The translations under genes and the position numbers were made by a program. The notes beneath the pieces are model-generated. The model did not search any database. It was not told the origin of the DNA and saw only the letters and a list, made by a program, of their open reading frames with translations. A stretch of 64,000 bases of DNA from Fodinibius sediminis (lineage in GTDB: Bacteria > Bacteroidota > Rhodothermia > Balneolales > Balneolaceae): the NCBI RefSeq assembly GCF_900182555.1, contig NZ_FXTH01000003.1, positions 281,901 through 345,900 on the forward strand, written 5' to 3'. Positions 1 through 8,959 of the stretch are shown piece after piece. The first letter of the stretch is position 1, and every line of letters starts with the position of its first letter.

Positions 1-1
1 C

Positions 2-802
2 GAGGAATACTACCAGCTTGCAAGAGATAAGGCAGAAGAGGTTATCAATTCCGGGGAATACCGGCTGTTCGATGATTATGCCGATCTGCACAGCTATGAT
101 ACCGAGAATTCGGGCGAACATATCTTTATGGTGCAATATGATGCCGAGATTGTTGACCATAACGGCCTGCAGTATGTCACGCTTCCCTATAACCAGGATA
201 TTTCCCTTTTTTCTGCGGAGACCGGAGGCATATTCGCCCAGGAGGAATTTGTAAATTCCTATGAGTCCGGTGACAAACGGACAGAGGAGAAACAGTTCTA
301 CTATCATGAATTTACCAAGGTTTCCGATCGCAGCACGCCGGTGAACCTGGGGGGATGGTACCTGTACAAGTTTTTTGATCACGAGGCCAATACGGAAACG
401 GCAGTTTCTGGTCTCAATTGGCCGCTGTTCCGCTACGCCGAAGTCCTGCTTATTTATGCCGAGGCGGAAAATGAAGTTAACGGGCCCACGGCTTCAGCTT
501 ACGAGGCCGTCAATAAGATCCGGAGGAGAGCGGAGATTGATGAATTGTCGGGCCTTTCCCAGGCCGATTTCAGGGAGGCCGTCTGGGAAGAGAAGTGGCA
601 TGAACTCAGTTTTTAAAATAAAACCTGGTTCGACATGGTTCGCCTTCGCAAGGCCTATGACGTGACAACGGGCGACTTTGAGGATTACGTGGGGCACACC
701 TTTGTCTATGGTCCCACCCTCTCGGAAAGGGAACTGCTGTATCCCATACCGGCAGCTGAGCGCAGGAATAACGAGAACCTCACCCAGAACCCGGGTTATT
801 AA
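2..802 (+). pseudogene. SusD/RagB-family glycan-binding lipoprotein, 3' part, with an in-frame stop
   Basis: The 5' end lies outside the window. The frame is open from the first bases and reads as the C-terminal half of a SusD/RagB outer-membrane lipoprotein, which binds oligosaccharides beside a TonB-dependent SusC porin. The motif WPLFRYAEVLLIYAEAENEV is the usual SusD signature. A TAA at 614-616 falls inside the conserved stretch HELSF-stop-NKTWFDMVRLRKAY, where a glutamate (GAA) is expected. The same frame then continues as normal SusD sequence to the family's typical QNPGY end at 800-802. One GAA-to-TAA change explains it. It could be a real nonsense mutation or a sequencing error. SusC is presumably upstream, outside the window. 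Confidence 0.85.
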
Positions 803-910
803 GCACAAAGGATTTTAGGAAAAAAAGAAAATTATAAAGTACTTATGAGACGGGTTCCCTTGTCTTGCGGCAAGGTCCACACTTATTAGCAGGCTCTTAT
901 TACTTAATAC

Positions 911-3900
911 ATGGATTATATGAAATGTTCTTTTGCACGAACGGTAAACGCGTTAATTGGATCCTTGTTTGTGCTTGCACTGCTGGCAGGCTGTTCGGGA
1001 TCTGAAAAACCAAAACTTAGCGTTGAGAAAGGGTCCCATATCGTCCTGATTGGGAATAATCTGGGGTCCCGGATGATGGATTTTGGCCATTTTGAAACGG
1101 AGATGCACCTTCGCTACCCCGACAGCCTCCTGTACATTCGAAATATGGCGGATCCGGGGAATACACCAGGCTTCCGGCCCCACGCGGCCCGCAACTCTCC
1201 CTGGGCTTTTCCGGGTGCAGCCAAATTTCAGGATGAGCTGGCGGCCGAGCCGAGCAGCGTGGGACATTATCCCACGCCGGATGCCTGGCTCACCGAGCTA
1301 AAGGCGGATATCATCATCGCCTTCTTTGGGTACAGCGAATCTTTCGAAGGACAGGAAGGACTTGAGACGTACAAGTCTGAATTGGAGGCTTTCATCGATC
1401 ATACCAGGAAACAGGAGTACAACGGGCAGAATCCGGCGAAGCTTGTTATCGTTTCCCCTATTGCGTTTGAGAACCTGTCCGACAGTCTCGACCTGCCGGA
1501 GGGTGAAGAAATAAATAAAAATCTTTCGCTTTATACGGATGGGATGAAGGAAATTGCTGAAAAGAAAAACGTGCCCTTCGTAAATGTCTATACCCCGACC
1601 AAAGAGTGGCTGGAAAACAGTGATGAAGCGTTGACGATCGATGGCTCGCAGCTCAATGAGAAGGGCTATAAGCAATTTGCCAGGCTGCTGGCCGATAACA
1701 TATTCGGGGATAAAGAGCCGGAGGCTGAAGAGCATCGCAAGCAGGTGCACAATGCCGTGCTCGAAAAAAACTGGATGTGGGAAAATGATTATAAGATTCC
1801 CAATGGCGTTCATGCCTATGGACGAAGATACAAGCCGTATGGTCCTGACAATTATCCCTACGAGATTGCCAAGATACGGGAAATGACGGCTGTTCGCGAC
1901 ACAGCCATCTGGAAGGCGCTTGACGGTGAGAAGATGGACCTTGAGGCAGCGGATGCCAGAACTAAAGAATTGCCGGAAGTTAAAACGAATTATCGGGCCG
2001 ATGCCTATGGTCACGGAAATCCGGAATATCTGTATGGCGAGGAGGCTCTGGAAAAGTTCGATATGGCTCCCGGCTATGAAATATCGCTCTTTGCTTCCGA
2101 AAAACAATTCAATACGCTTGCCAATCCCGTACAAATATCCTTTGATAATGAAGGTCGCCTGTGGGTGGCCGTAATGCCCAGTTACCCCCACTATAAGCCG
2201 GGCAGTGACAAGCCCAATGATAAAATTCTCATATATGAGGATACGGATGCTGACGGCCGGGCCGATAAGCAGATCGTATTTGCGGACAGTCTGCATCTGC
2301 CTGTGGGTTTTGAGCTGGCGACCGAGGGAGTGTATGTCTCGCAGGGGTCTGATATGGTGCTGCTCAAGGATACTGATGGGGATGATAAAGCCGACCAGAG
2401 AAAAGTGGTGCTCAGTGGCTTTGATGATCACGATACGCATCATGCCCACAGTGCCTATACCGCCGATCCCTCAGGGGCGATCTACATGGGGGAAGGGGTG
2501 TTCCTGCATACGAATGTTGAAACATCCTACGGAACCGTTCGGGCAACGAATGGAGGATTTTACCGGTATAACCCTAGCCGAAAACGACTCGAGCGGACAG
2601 CCCAGATCTCGATTCCCAATCCCTGGGGCATTGCTTTTGACCGGTGGGGGCAAAACTTTTTTGCGGAAACCTCCAGCCCGAATGTCCGCTGGATGATGCC
2701 GTCTACCATCCAGTCGCGATACGGCGAAGCCTCACCCATGACGGAAAACCTGATCGAGGACGAACATATGGTGCGTCCCACATCGGGACTTGAATTTGTA
2801 TCAAGCCGGCACTTCCCGGAGGAGGTGCAGGGTGATTTGCTCATCAACAATACCATCGGTTTTTTGGGAACCAAGCAGCATAAGGTGATAGACGATGGCA
2901 CCGGGTACACCACCGAGCATCGGCAGGATCTGGTGCAGTCGTCGGACCCCAATTTCCGGCCGGTTGATTCTGAATTTGCCCCGGATGGCTCCCTCTATCT
3001 GGTTGACTGGCACAACAAGCTGATCGGACACATGCAGCATAATGCCCGGGATCCGCTTCGTGATCACTCGCACGGAAGGATTTATCGTGTAACCTATCCC
3101 GAGCGGCCGTTGGTGGAGCCCGCAGAGATAGCCGGAGCCGGTATCGACCAGCTGCTGGATAATCTGAAATTGCCCGAATACCGTAGCCGATACCGGACCC
3201 GGCGAGAGCTCAGAGGCCGTGACGCCAACGAGGTGCTCAATCATATTGAAACGTGGACACAGAATTTGGATGATAATGATCCGCAGTACGAGCATCATCT
3301 TCTTGAAGCATTATGGGTCTCCTGGGGGCTCAACAAGGTGGATGAATCGTTGCTTCGCCAGCTGTTAAAGGCCGAGGACCATCGGGTGCGCGCGGCCGCG
3401 GTTCGGGTTCTCCGCTACATGGGACATCAGGTTGCCGATCAGCAAAAATTGCTGGTTGATGCCGCACGGGATGAACACGGGCGGGTTCGGCTGGAAGCTA
3501 TTGTCGCGGCATCCTGGCTGAGTGAAGAGGAGGGCATGCCCGTTTTGAATGAAGCCAAAAAACATTCCCTGGACAAGTGGATGGAGGAACCGTTCAAAGC
3601 GGCGGTAGCCCGCGTCCAGGGCAAGGCCTACCGGACGGAAGAAGAGGAAGAGGAAAATAAGATAGAAACTGATCTTGAAGGGGAGGCAAGGGAGCTTTTC
3701 ATCAAGGGTAAAGCTATCTATGAACAGGATGGTTTTTGCGGAACCTGCCACCAGCCTGACGGCAAGGGAGCTTCTGGTTTTCCGCCCCTCGAAGGATCCC
3801 AATGGGTGACAGGGCAGGAAGAGCTTCTTACAAAAATTGTGTTAAAGGGTCTGCAGGGGCCGATTGAGGTTGGCGGGGAAAAGTATCCCGGCCAGGTTCC

Positions 3901-4093
3901 CATGACCGCTTTTGGAGGGATGTTAAACGATGAAGAAGTGGCGGCCGTGCTGACGTATGTCCGCAACGCTTTTGGTAATGACGCCTCCCCTGTAACACCG
4001 GATAAAGTCAAGAAGATACGGGCTGCGGTTCAGGACAAGGAAGGCTTGTATACCCCCGCGGAGTTGCTTGAGGAACATCCTTTTGAGGATTAG
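911..4093 (+). CDS. Multidomain lipoprotein: SGNH hydrolase + membrane-bound dehydrogenase-like + HEAT + cytochrome c
   Basis: A 1060-residue secreted lipoprotein (lipobox LLAGC, Cys28; Met4 at 920 is an alternative start). Residues about 40-270 resemble an SGNH/GDSL esterase (VLIGNNLGSRM near the start, SQLNEKGY near its end). Residues about 385-720 are a six-bladed-propeller, membrane-bound-dehydrogenase-type domain (YEISLFASEKQF, DWHNKLIGHMQHNARDP), as in planctomycete-type heme proteins. HEAT-like repeats follow, about 770-900. A class I cytochrome c ends the protein, with heme motif CGTCH at 943-947. Such proteins occur in polysaccharide-degradation clusters, and an oxidation of sugars with electrons passed to the heme is inferred. 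The gene follows SusD and precedes the sulfatase. The substrate is unknown. Confidence 0.85.
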   Translation: MDYMKCSFARTVNALIGSLFVLALLAGCSGSEKPKLSVEKGSHIVLIGNNLGSRMMDFGHFETEMHLRYPDSLLYIRNMADPGNTPGFRPHAARNSPWAFPGAAKFQDELAAEPSSVGHYPTPDAWLTELKADIIIAFFGYSESFEGQEGLETYKSELEAFIDHTRKQEYNGQNPAKLVIVSPIAFENLSDSLDLPEGEEINKNLSLYTDGMKEIAEKKNVPFVNVYTPTKEWLENSDEALTIDGSQLNEKGYKQFARLLADNIFGDKEPEAEEHRKQVHNAVLEKNWMWENDYKIPNGVHAYGRRYKPYGPDNYPYEIAKIREMTAVRDTAIWKALDGEKMDLEAADARTKELPEVKTNYRADAYGHGNPEYLYGEEALEKFDMAPGYEISLFASEKQFNTLANPVQISFDNEGRLWVAVMPSYPHYKPGSDKPNDKILIYEDTDADGRADKQIVFADSLHLPVGFELATEGVYVSQGSDMVLLKDTDGDDKADQRKVVLSGFDDHDTHHAHSAYTADPSGAIYMGEGVFLHTNVETSYGTVRATNGGFYRYNPSRKRLERTAQISIPNPWGIAFDRWGQNFFAETSSPNVRWMMPSTIQSRYGEASPMTENLIEDEHMVRPTSGLEFVSSRHFPEEVQGDLLINNTIGFLGTKQHKVIDDGTGYTTEHRQDLVQSSDPNFRPVDSEFAPDGSLYLVDWHNKLIGHMQHNARDPLRDHSHGRIYRVTYPERPLVEPAEIAGAGIDQLLDNLKLPEYRSRYRTRRELRGRDANEVLNHIETWTQNLDDNDPQYEHHLLEALWVSWGLNKVDESLLRQLLKAEDHRVRAAAVRVLRYMGHQVADQQKLLVDAARDEHGRVRLEAIVAASWLSEEEGMPVLNEAKKHSLDKWMEEPFKAAVARVQGKAYRTEEEEEENKIETDLEGEARELFIKGKAIYEQDGFCGTCHQPDGKGASGFPPLEGSQWVTGQEELLTKIVLKGLQGPIEVGGEKYPGQVPMTAFGGMLNDEEVAAVLTYVRNAFGNDASPVTPDKVKKIRAAVQDKEGLYTPAELLEEHPFED

Positions 4094-4142
4094 AAATTGT
4101 CAATGCAGGGATGGAAAGCAATTTTAACAATAATCTGATAAC

Positions 4143-5579
4143 GTGCTGAGATACCTGCCCACACCAATGATTGTGCTGGCGTGTTTTGCCTTTTCGGCAT
4201 TCCCATTTGACGCAGGGGCAAAGTCACAGCCCCCCAACATTGTATTTATTTTTGCCGACGACCTTGGTTACCACGACGTAGGCATCTATGGTAACCATGA
4301 AGTTCGAACGCCCAATATCGATGCCCTTGCCAGGGAGGGCGTGATGTTTAGCCGGGCCTACAATATGGGGTCCTGGAGTCCGGCTGTTTGCATGCCCAGT
4401 CGTACCATGTTGAACACGGGACGCTATGTGTGGAAGGCCAAAGAGGCCTATGACGAAGGGTATGCAGAGATACAGGAGGAAGGCAATTTCTGGAGCCAGC
4501 AGCTCAGGCAGGCGGGGTATGAAACCTATTTCACCGGGAAGTGGCACGTTCCCGGACTGGATCCCAATAAATTGTTTGACCATGTGGTTCATGTCCGCCC
4601 GGGCATGCCGAAGCAGACCGAGGCCGGTTACGACCGTCCCAGGAAAGAAAAAAAAGATGAATGGAGTCCATATGATCCTGAATTCGGTGGTTTCTGGGAA
4701 GGAGGCACGCACTGGTCGGAAGTGCTCGCGCAGGATGCTGAGATGTTCATCGAGCATGCTCGTGAAAAGCAGAACCCGTTTTTTATGTACCTGGCATTCA
4801 ATGCAGCCCATGATCCGCGGCAGTCACCGAAAGCGTTTGTAGAATCCTATGACCCGGATGAGCTGGCCCTTCCGCAAAATTTTCTTCCCGAGTATCCCTA
4901 CAACGAAGCGATGGGTTCCGGCCGGAAACTGCGTGATGAGCGTCTTGCGCCTTTCCCCCGGACCGAGTATGCCGTCCGGGTACATCGACAGGAATATTAT
5001 GCGATTATATCACATATGGATGAACAGATCGGAAGGATCCTGGATCAGCTGAAGTCCGAAGGCAGGTATAATAACACCATTTTTGTTTTTACAGCTGATC
5101 ATGGCCTGGCTGTTGGACAGCACGGGCTAATGGGAAAGCAGAATATGTACGAGCATTCGTTGCGGGTTCCCCTTATCATAGCGGGACCGGGGATTCCGGA
5201 GGGTGAGAAGAGGACGACGCCCGTCTACCTGCAGGATGCAGTACCGACCACGATAGACTTTGCCGGCGGCCGGGTACCGGATTCGTATCAGTTTAGGTCT
5301 TTAGTTCCCCTGATTCGCGGAAAAGAAATACAGCTGCACCCCGCCATCTACGGAGCCTATATGGACAAGCAGCGTGCAGTCATCGAATGGCCGTATAAAT
5401 TGATTCTGTATCCCGAAATTTCCAAAATACGGTTGTATAATCTGGAGGAGGATCCCCTTGAAACCAACGATCTGGCCGGGCATGAGGATATGAAATCCAC
5501 CGTTCGGCGGCTCATCTATTGTCTTGAGGAGCTTCAGAAAAAAACGGGAGATGATTTAAATCTGAGCAGCTGGTCATAA
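4143..5579 (+). CDS. Secreted sulfatase (formylglycine type)
   Basis: A 478-residue arylsulfatase-family enzyme that removes sulfate esters, here probably from a sulfated polysaccharide. It starts at GTG, with a signal peptide ending near AGA (about residue 26); Met9 is an alternative start. Metal ligands are D39 and D40 in IFADDLG. The modification motif CMPSR places the formylglycine cysteine at residue 83. GKWH and TADHG also match the family. A cysteine-type site needs a formylglycine-generating enzyme (or anSME), which is not in the window. The neighbouring GH106 rhamnosidase suggests sulfated rhamnose as substrate (inference). Confidence 0.93.
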   Translation: MLRYLPTPMIVLACFAFSAFPFDAGAKSQPPNIVFIFADDLGYHDVGIYGNHEVRTPNIDALAREGVMFSRAYNMGSWSPAVCMPSRTMLNTGRYVWKAKEAYDEGYAEIQEEGNFWSQQLRQAGYETYFTGKWHVPGLDPNKLFDHVVHVRPGMPKQTEAGYDRPRKEKKDEWSPYDPEFGGFWEGGTHWSEVLAQDAEMFIEHAREKQNPFFMYLAFNAAHDPRQSPKAFVESYDPDELALPQNFLPEYPYNEAMGSGRKLRDERLAPFPRTEYAVRVHRQEYYAIISHMDEQIGRILDQLKSEGRYNNTIFVFTADHGLAVGQHGLMGKQNMYEHSLRVPLIIAGPGIPEGEKRTTPVYLQDAVPTTIDFAGGRVPDSYQFRSLVPLIRGKEIQLHPAIYGAYMDKQRAVIEWPYKLILYPEISKIRLYNLEEDPLETNDLAGHEDMKSTVRRLIYCLEELQKKTGDDLNLSSWS

Positions 5580-5718
5580 GATCTTGAATAAAACCTAATA
5601 ATAGGCTATATCAAAGCATGCACCTGCTTTGCCTAGAAACGACAACAGGGGCTCATTGCCCAGAGAGACTAATGTGCGGTTCACAGGAAATGCTAATACA
5701 GAATAACAGATTACATCT

Positions 5719-6759
5719 ATGAAATGTAAAAAAGCCAGTGTCACAAGGGCTGCAGTATGCTGCGGTTTATTTTTTTTCTTTCTTTCAGTAAATATGGAAA
5801 CGGCCCTGGGACAGGAAGGTAAACAGTGGATCTCCTATGAACCGGGGACGGGGCCGGGCAACGGAAAGCATATTGTACTGGTCAGTGGAGATGAGGAGTA
5901 CCGGTCGGAGGAAGCCCTGCCGCTGCTGGCGAGCATTTTAGCCGAAAAACATGGCTTCAAGACAACCGTACTGTTTGCCATAAATCCCGAAACCGGTAAT
6001 GTTGATCCGGAATACCAGACGAATATCCCGGGCCTTGCACAGCTGCGTTCGGCAGACCTGATGGTGCTTTTTACGCGGTTCCGGGAGCTGCCGGATGAGC
6101 AAATGAAATACATCCATGAATATATTGCGGCCGGGAAGCCTGTTGTGGGGCTGCGTACGGCTACGCACGCGTTTAATTACAAGCGGAATACGGACAGTCC
6201 CTATGCCAAATACGATTTTAGAAGTGAAAAAGAGGGTTGGGAAGGCGGTTTCGGCCGCCAGATCCTGGGCGAGACGTGGATCGATCATCACGGTGTCCAC
6301 GGCGAAGAGGGAACAAGGGGGCTTATTGACGGCATTGAGGAGCGGAAGGAGCATCCCATCCTGCAAGGCGTGCACGATATATGGGGCCCCACGGACGTCT
6401 ACGGTGTTACGGAATTGGACGGAGATCCTGAGGTACTGGTTTGGGGACAGTCGACAGCGGGCTTGCGTCCCGAAGCCCCGCTGAATTGGGAGAAGTCGAT
6501 CATGCCGGTGGCCTGGACAAGAGAATACAGCAGTGCAAGCGGAAAAAGCGGCAGGGTGTTTGCTACGACCATGGGAGCCGCCGTCGATTTGAAAAGCGAG
6601 GGCCTGCGCCGGTTGCTGGTTAACGCTTGTTACTGGGCGGCAGGGATGGAAGATGAGATTCCTGACCAAAGCGATGTTTCGATAAACGGTGAGTATAATC
6701 CCACCATGTTTGGATTTGGTGACCACAGGAAAGGATTGGCCCCCTCCGATTTCAAATAG
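5719..6759 (+). CDS. ThuA-like domain protein, secreted
   Basis: 346 residues with an N-terminal signal peptide (hydrophobic run CGLFFFFLSVNM, probable cleavage after ALGQ). The rest is a ThuA domain, a glutamine-amidotransferase-like fold found in sugar-utilization clusters. Recognizable parts are HIVLVSGDEEYRSEE, the segment LMVLFTRFRELP and GKPVVGLRTATHAFNY. The exact reaction of ThuA proteins is not firmly known, although they accompany oxidized-sugar metabolism. It lies between the sulfatase and an epimerase-like protein. ThuA partners are often SGNH/heme-type dehydrogenase proteins, and the large protein just upstream fits that. Confidence 0.85.
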   Translation: MKCKKASVTRAAVCCGLFFFFLSVNMETALGQEGKQWISYEPGTGPGNGKHIVLVSGDEEYRSEEALPLLASILAEKHGFKTTVLFAINPETGNVDPEYQTNIPGLAQLRSADLMVLFTRFRELPDEQMKYIHEYIAAGKPVVGLRTATHAFNYKRNTDSPYAKYDFRSEKEGWEGGFGRQILGETWIDHHGVHGEEGTRGLIDGIEERKEHPILQGVHDIWGPTDVYGVTELDGDPEVLVWGQSTAGLRPEAPLNWEKSIMPVAWTREYSSASGKSGRVFATTMGAAVDLKSEGLRRLLVNACYWAAGMEDEIPDQSDVSINGEYNPTMFGFGDHRKGLAPSDFK

Positions 6760-6828
6760 GTGATTATGACAGTGGGTAGGAATTGTTGGCAAGTTTAAGA
6801 TATCCTTAATCAAAAATAACAGAATACA

Positions 6829-7680
6829 ATGGCAAAAATTGGTTTTAACCTGCTGGCCTGGTCAGCAGTTGTTTCGGATGAGATGTTACCCATAGCGGAA
6901 CGGTTGAAGAATATTGGATATGATGGAATAGAATGTTTTCTGGCCCCGATAGAGAAGGAGGTTTACCGTAACTTCGGGAAAGAGGTGGCTGACCTGGGCC
7001 TGGATATGACCTGCGTGATGGTACTGGGACCGGAGGAAAACCCCATCAGTCCTTCTGCAGAAGTGCGGCAAAAAGGACTTGACCGCATCAAATGGGCTAT
7101 TGATCGGGCGGATGATATGAATGCCGGAGCATTATGCGGCCCTTTCCATTCTGCCTTTGCCACCTTTCATGACAAGGCTCCGGACGAGGATGAATACAAG
7201 CGCAGTGCCGAGGTTTTGGCAAAGGCGGGCGAGTATGCCGAGCAGGCCGGAATCCTGCTGGCCCCGGAGGCCATCAACCGCTTTGAATGTTACCTGTGCA
7301 ATACCATGGAACAGCTGGTCTACCTGGTGGAAAAGGTATCGCATCCCAGCGTGAAGGCACATTTTGATACCCATCACGCCAATATTGAGGAAAAGAATAT
7401 TGGAGACGCCATCCGCAGGGCGGCCCCGGTTCTTGGACACGTGCATATTAGTGAAAATGATCGCGGAACACCGGGTTCGGGCCATATTTCCTGGGACGAA
7501 ACCTTTGGTACCCTGGCTGAGATCGGCTATGACGGGTGGTTAACCATTGAGGCGTTCACCAGGGATGACCCCGATTTTGCAAACTCGATCAACGTATGGC
7601 GCGAATATTCAAAGCCGTGGGATGTGGCAGAGAATGGATATGCCCTGATTAAGGAAAAGTGCGAGGAGTTTGGGATATAA
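6829..7680 (+). CDS. Sugar phosphate isomerase/epimerase family TIM barrel
   Basis: 283 residues, cytoplasmic, with no signal peptide. It belongs to the AP-endonuclease-2/xylose-isomerase-like TIM barrels. The metal-site pattern resembles ketose 3-epimerases: E in APEAINRFE, D and H in HFDTHHANIEE, the stretch HISENDRGTPGSGHISW, and the last E in LTIEAF. A role in epimerizing or isomerizing a sugar or sugar acid released by this locus is likely. The substrate cannot be read from sequence. It follows ThuA by 69 bases, as is common in such clusters. Confidence 0.88.
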   Translation: MAKIGFNLLAWSAVVSDEMLPIAERLKNIGYDGIECFLAPIEKEVYRNFGKEVADLGLDMTCVMVLGPEENPISPSAEVRQKGLDRIKWAIDRADDMNAGALCGPFHSAFATFHDKAPDEDEYKRSAEVLAKAGEYAEQAGILLAPEAINRFECYLCNTMEQLVYLVEKVSHPSVKAHFDTHHANIEEKNIGDAIRRAAPVLGHVHISENDRGTPGSGHISWDETFGTLAEIGYDGWLTIEAFTRDDPDFANSINVWREYSKPWDVAENGYALIKEKCEEFGI

Positions 7681-7714
7681 TTATTTCCAGGCACTGATAA
7701 AATATAACATTACA

Positions 7715-7734
7715 GCCCGGGGCGTTGCCCGGGC
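7715..7734. other. GC-rich hairpin between the epimerase-like and Dabb genes
   Basis: A 7-bp perfect stem GCCCGGG/CCCGGGC with a 6-nt loop lies 35 bases after the epimerase-like stop and before the Dabb gene. It is followed by an A-run on the + strand, not a T-run, so it is not a convincing intrinsic terminator for the + genes. It may attenuate transcription or stabilize the upstream mRNA. Confidence 0.5.
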
Positions 7735-7761
7735 ACAAAAAATGAAGGATAACCCAGGCCA

Positions 7762-8196
7762 ATGAAATACACTGTTTATCTCTCTGTAATCATTGCATTA
7801 TGGTTTAACTATGCCCCCGGAATGTTTTCCGGGAAAGCGGATGAACCTGCAAAAGAAGAAAATATAACAGATACCGAACATATGGACCAAAAACGGTTGC
7901 GTCATGTCGTGCTGATTAAGTTCAAGGAAAATACCTCTGAGGAAGATATAGCCGAGGTGGAAGACGCTTTTTCTGCGCTGCCGGACAAAATTCCTGAAAT
8001 CAGGGATTATGAATGGGGCATAAATAACAGTCCGGAGGGACTGAATAAGGGGTTTACCCACTGCTTCCTGGTAACTTTTGCAAGCGAGGAGGACCGGGCC
8101 GTCTACCTTCCCCACCCCGACCATAAGGCCTTTGTAGAAGTGCTGGAGCCGCATCTTGCCGATGTTCTTGTGGTGGATTACTGGACCGGTAACTGA
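7762..8196 (+). CDS. Dabb (stress-responsive A/B barrel) family protein
   Basis: 144 residues: an N-terminal hydrophobic segment (signal or anchor, about residues 5-25), a short acidic linker, then a Dabb dimeric ferredoxin-like barrel of about 95 residues. The domain begins at LRHVVLIKFKENTSEEDI and contains FVTFASEEDRAVYLPHPDHKAF-type sequence (residues about 110-130). Secreted Dabb proteins are frequent in sugar-utilization clusters of this phylum. No enzymatic function is established. It lies directly upstream of the rhamnose mutarotase, which has the same small alpha/beta-barrel fold. Confidence 0.85.
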   Translation: MKYTVYLSVIIALWFNYAPGMFSGKADEPAKEENITDTEHMDQKRLRHVVLIKFKENTSEEDIAEVEDAFSALPDKIPEIRDYEWGINNSPEGLNKGFTHCFLVTFASEEDRAVYLPHPDHKAFVEVLEPHLADVLVVDYWTGN

Positions 8197-8283
8197 AAAG
8201 CTGGTTTCCTTTCTGAAGGAAAATGGTCAGCAGAAACGCATAAAGAATTCCAGATAAGTATTAATTAAACAGAATAGAGCTCA

Positions 8284-8598
8284 ATGGAACGGCATGCCTT
8301 TAAAATGAAGCTTAAGCCCGGCTGTGAGCAGGAATACAAAAGACGCCATGATGAGATCTGGCCAGAGCTGGAACGGCTGCTTTCAGAAGCCGGTGTGCAC
8401 GACTATTCTATTTTCCTGGACGAGAAAAATCTTACGCTTTTTGCTGTCCAAAAACGCGAAGAGGGATACAGTGAAGAGGGGCTTGCCTCCCACCCGGTGG
8501 TAAAAAAATGGTGGGACTACATGCAGGATCTCATGGAAACACATCCCGATAATTCGCCGGTAGCCACCCCTTTGAAAGAGGTTTTCCATATGGATTGA
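8284..8598 (+). CDS. rhaM: L-rhamnose mutarotase
   Basis: 104 residues, the same length as E. coli RhaM. It interconverts alpha- and beta-L-rhamnopyranose so that the isomerase receives its preferred anomer. The family's functional residues are present at the standard positions: Tyr18 and His22 in [13 protein letters not shown], with the C-terminal KKWWDYM and the final PLKEVFHMD. It is cytoplasmic and is the first recognizable rhamnose enzyme of the cluster. The GH106 rhamnosidase follows. Confidence 0.95.
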   Translation: MERHAFKMKLKPGCEQEYKRRHDEIWPELERLLSEAGVHDYSIFLDEKNLTLFAVQKREEGYSEEGLASHPVVKKWWDYMQDLMETHPDNSPVATPLKEVFHMD

Positions 8599-8660
8599 TT
8601 AGGGCTGCCGGGTCCTGTTTAAATGTTAAAAGGGAAGTCGGTGAATGGTGATCACAGCCC

Positions 8661-8914
8661 ATGAAAATTTCCCTGTTTCATATCATAAGCCTGCCGGGAT
8701 TACTTATTTCACTTGAAAGTTCGGGGCAGCCGATCACAAACGATAAGGGCGATGAACAGGTACAGCATGGCAGTCGATGGTATCAATTGCAATTTCTCAT
8801 CCCAGCTTTCACATGGAGAAATATGCGGAGGCGGGCAACTCTTTAGGTTCTATTTCCACGACCTTCAAACCCGCTCCGCCCCAGATAGTCAAGCCGGATT
8901 TCAGCCTGGAATAG
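8661..8914 (+). pseudogene. Probable decayed small secreted protein gene
   Basis: The 361-base gap between rhaM and the rhamnosidase begins with a signal-peptide-like frame (ATG 8661, MKISLFHIISLPGLLISLES). Its reading soon becomes implausible. From about 8756 a second frame (+2) reads as well-formed protein to a TAG at 8912-8914, including MEKYAEAGNSLGSISTTF and PPQIVKPDFSLE. Two pieces in different frames suggest a gene broken by an indel near 8750. No family was recognized. It could instead be non-coding DNA with two chance frames. Confidence 0.35.
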
Positions 8915-8959
8915 AATTTCAAGGATGCAAATATTTTAATTTTGAACAGAGGATCAGGG

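Noticed and set aside
614..616. Programmed stop-codon read-through in SusD
   Set aside because: Not known for this family; a point mutation or read error is simpler.
1298..2449. 383-codon open frame on the - strand inside the large SGNH-heme gene
   Set aside because: Antisense shadow; composition has no protein-like motifs and the + gene has clear domains.
7715..7734. Rho-independent terminator
   Set aside because: The stem is good but is followed by A, not T, on the coding strand.
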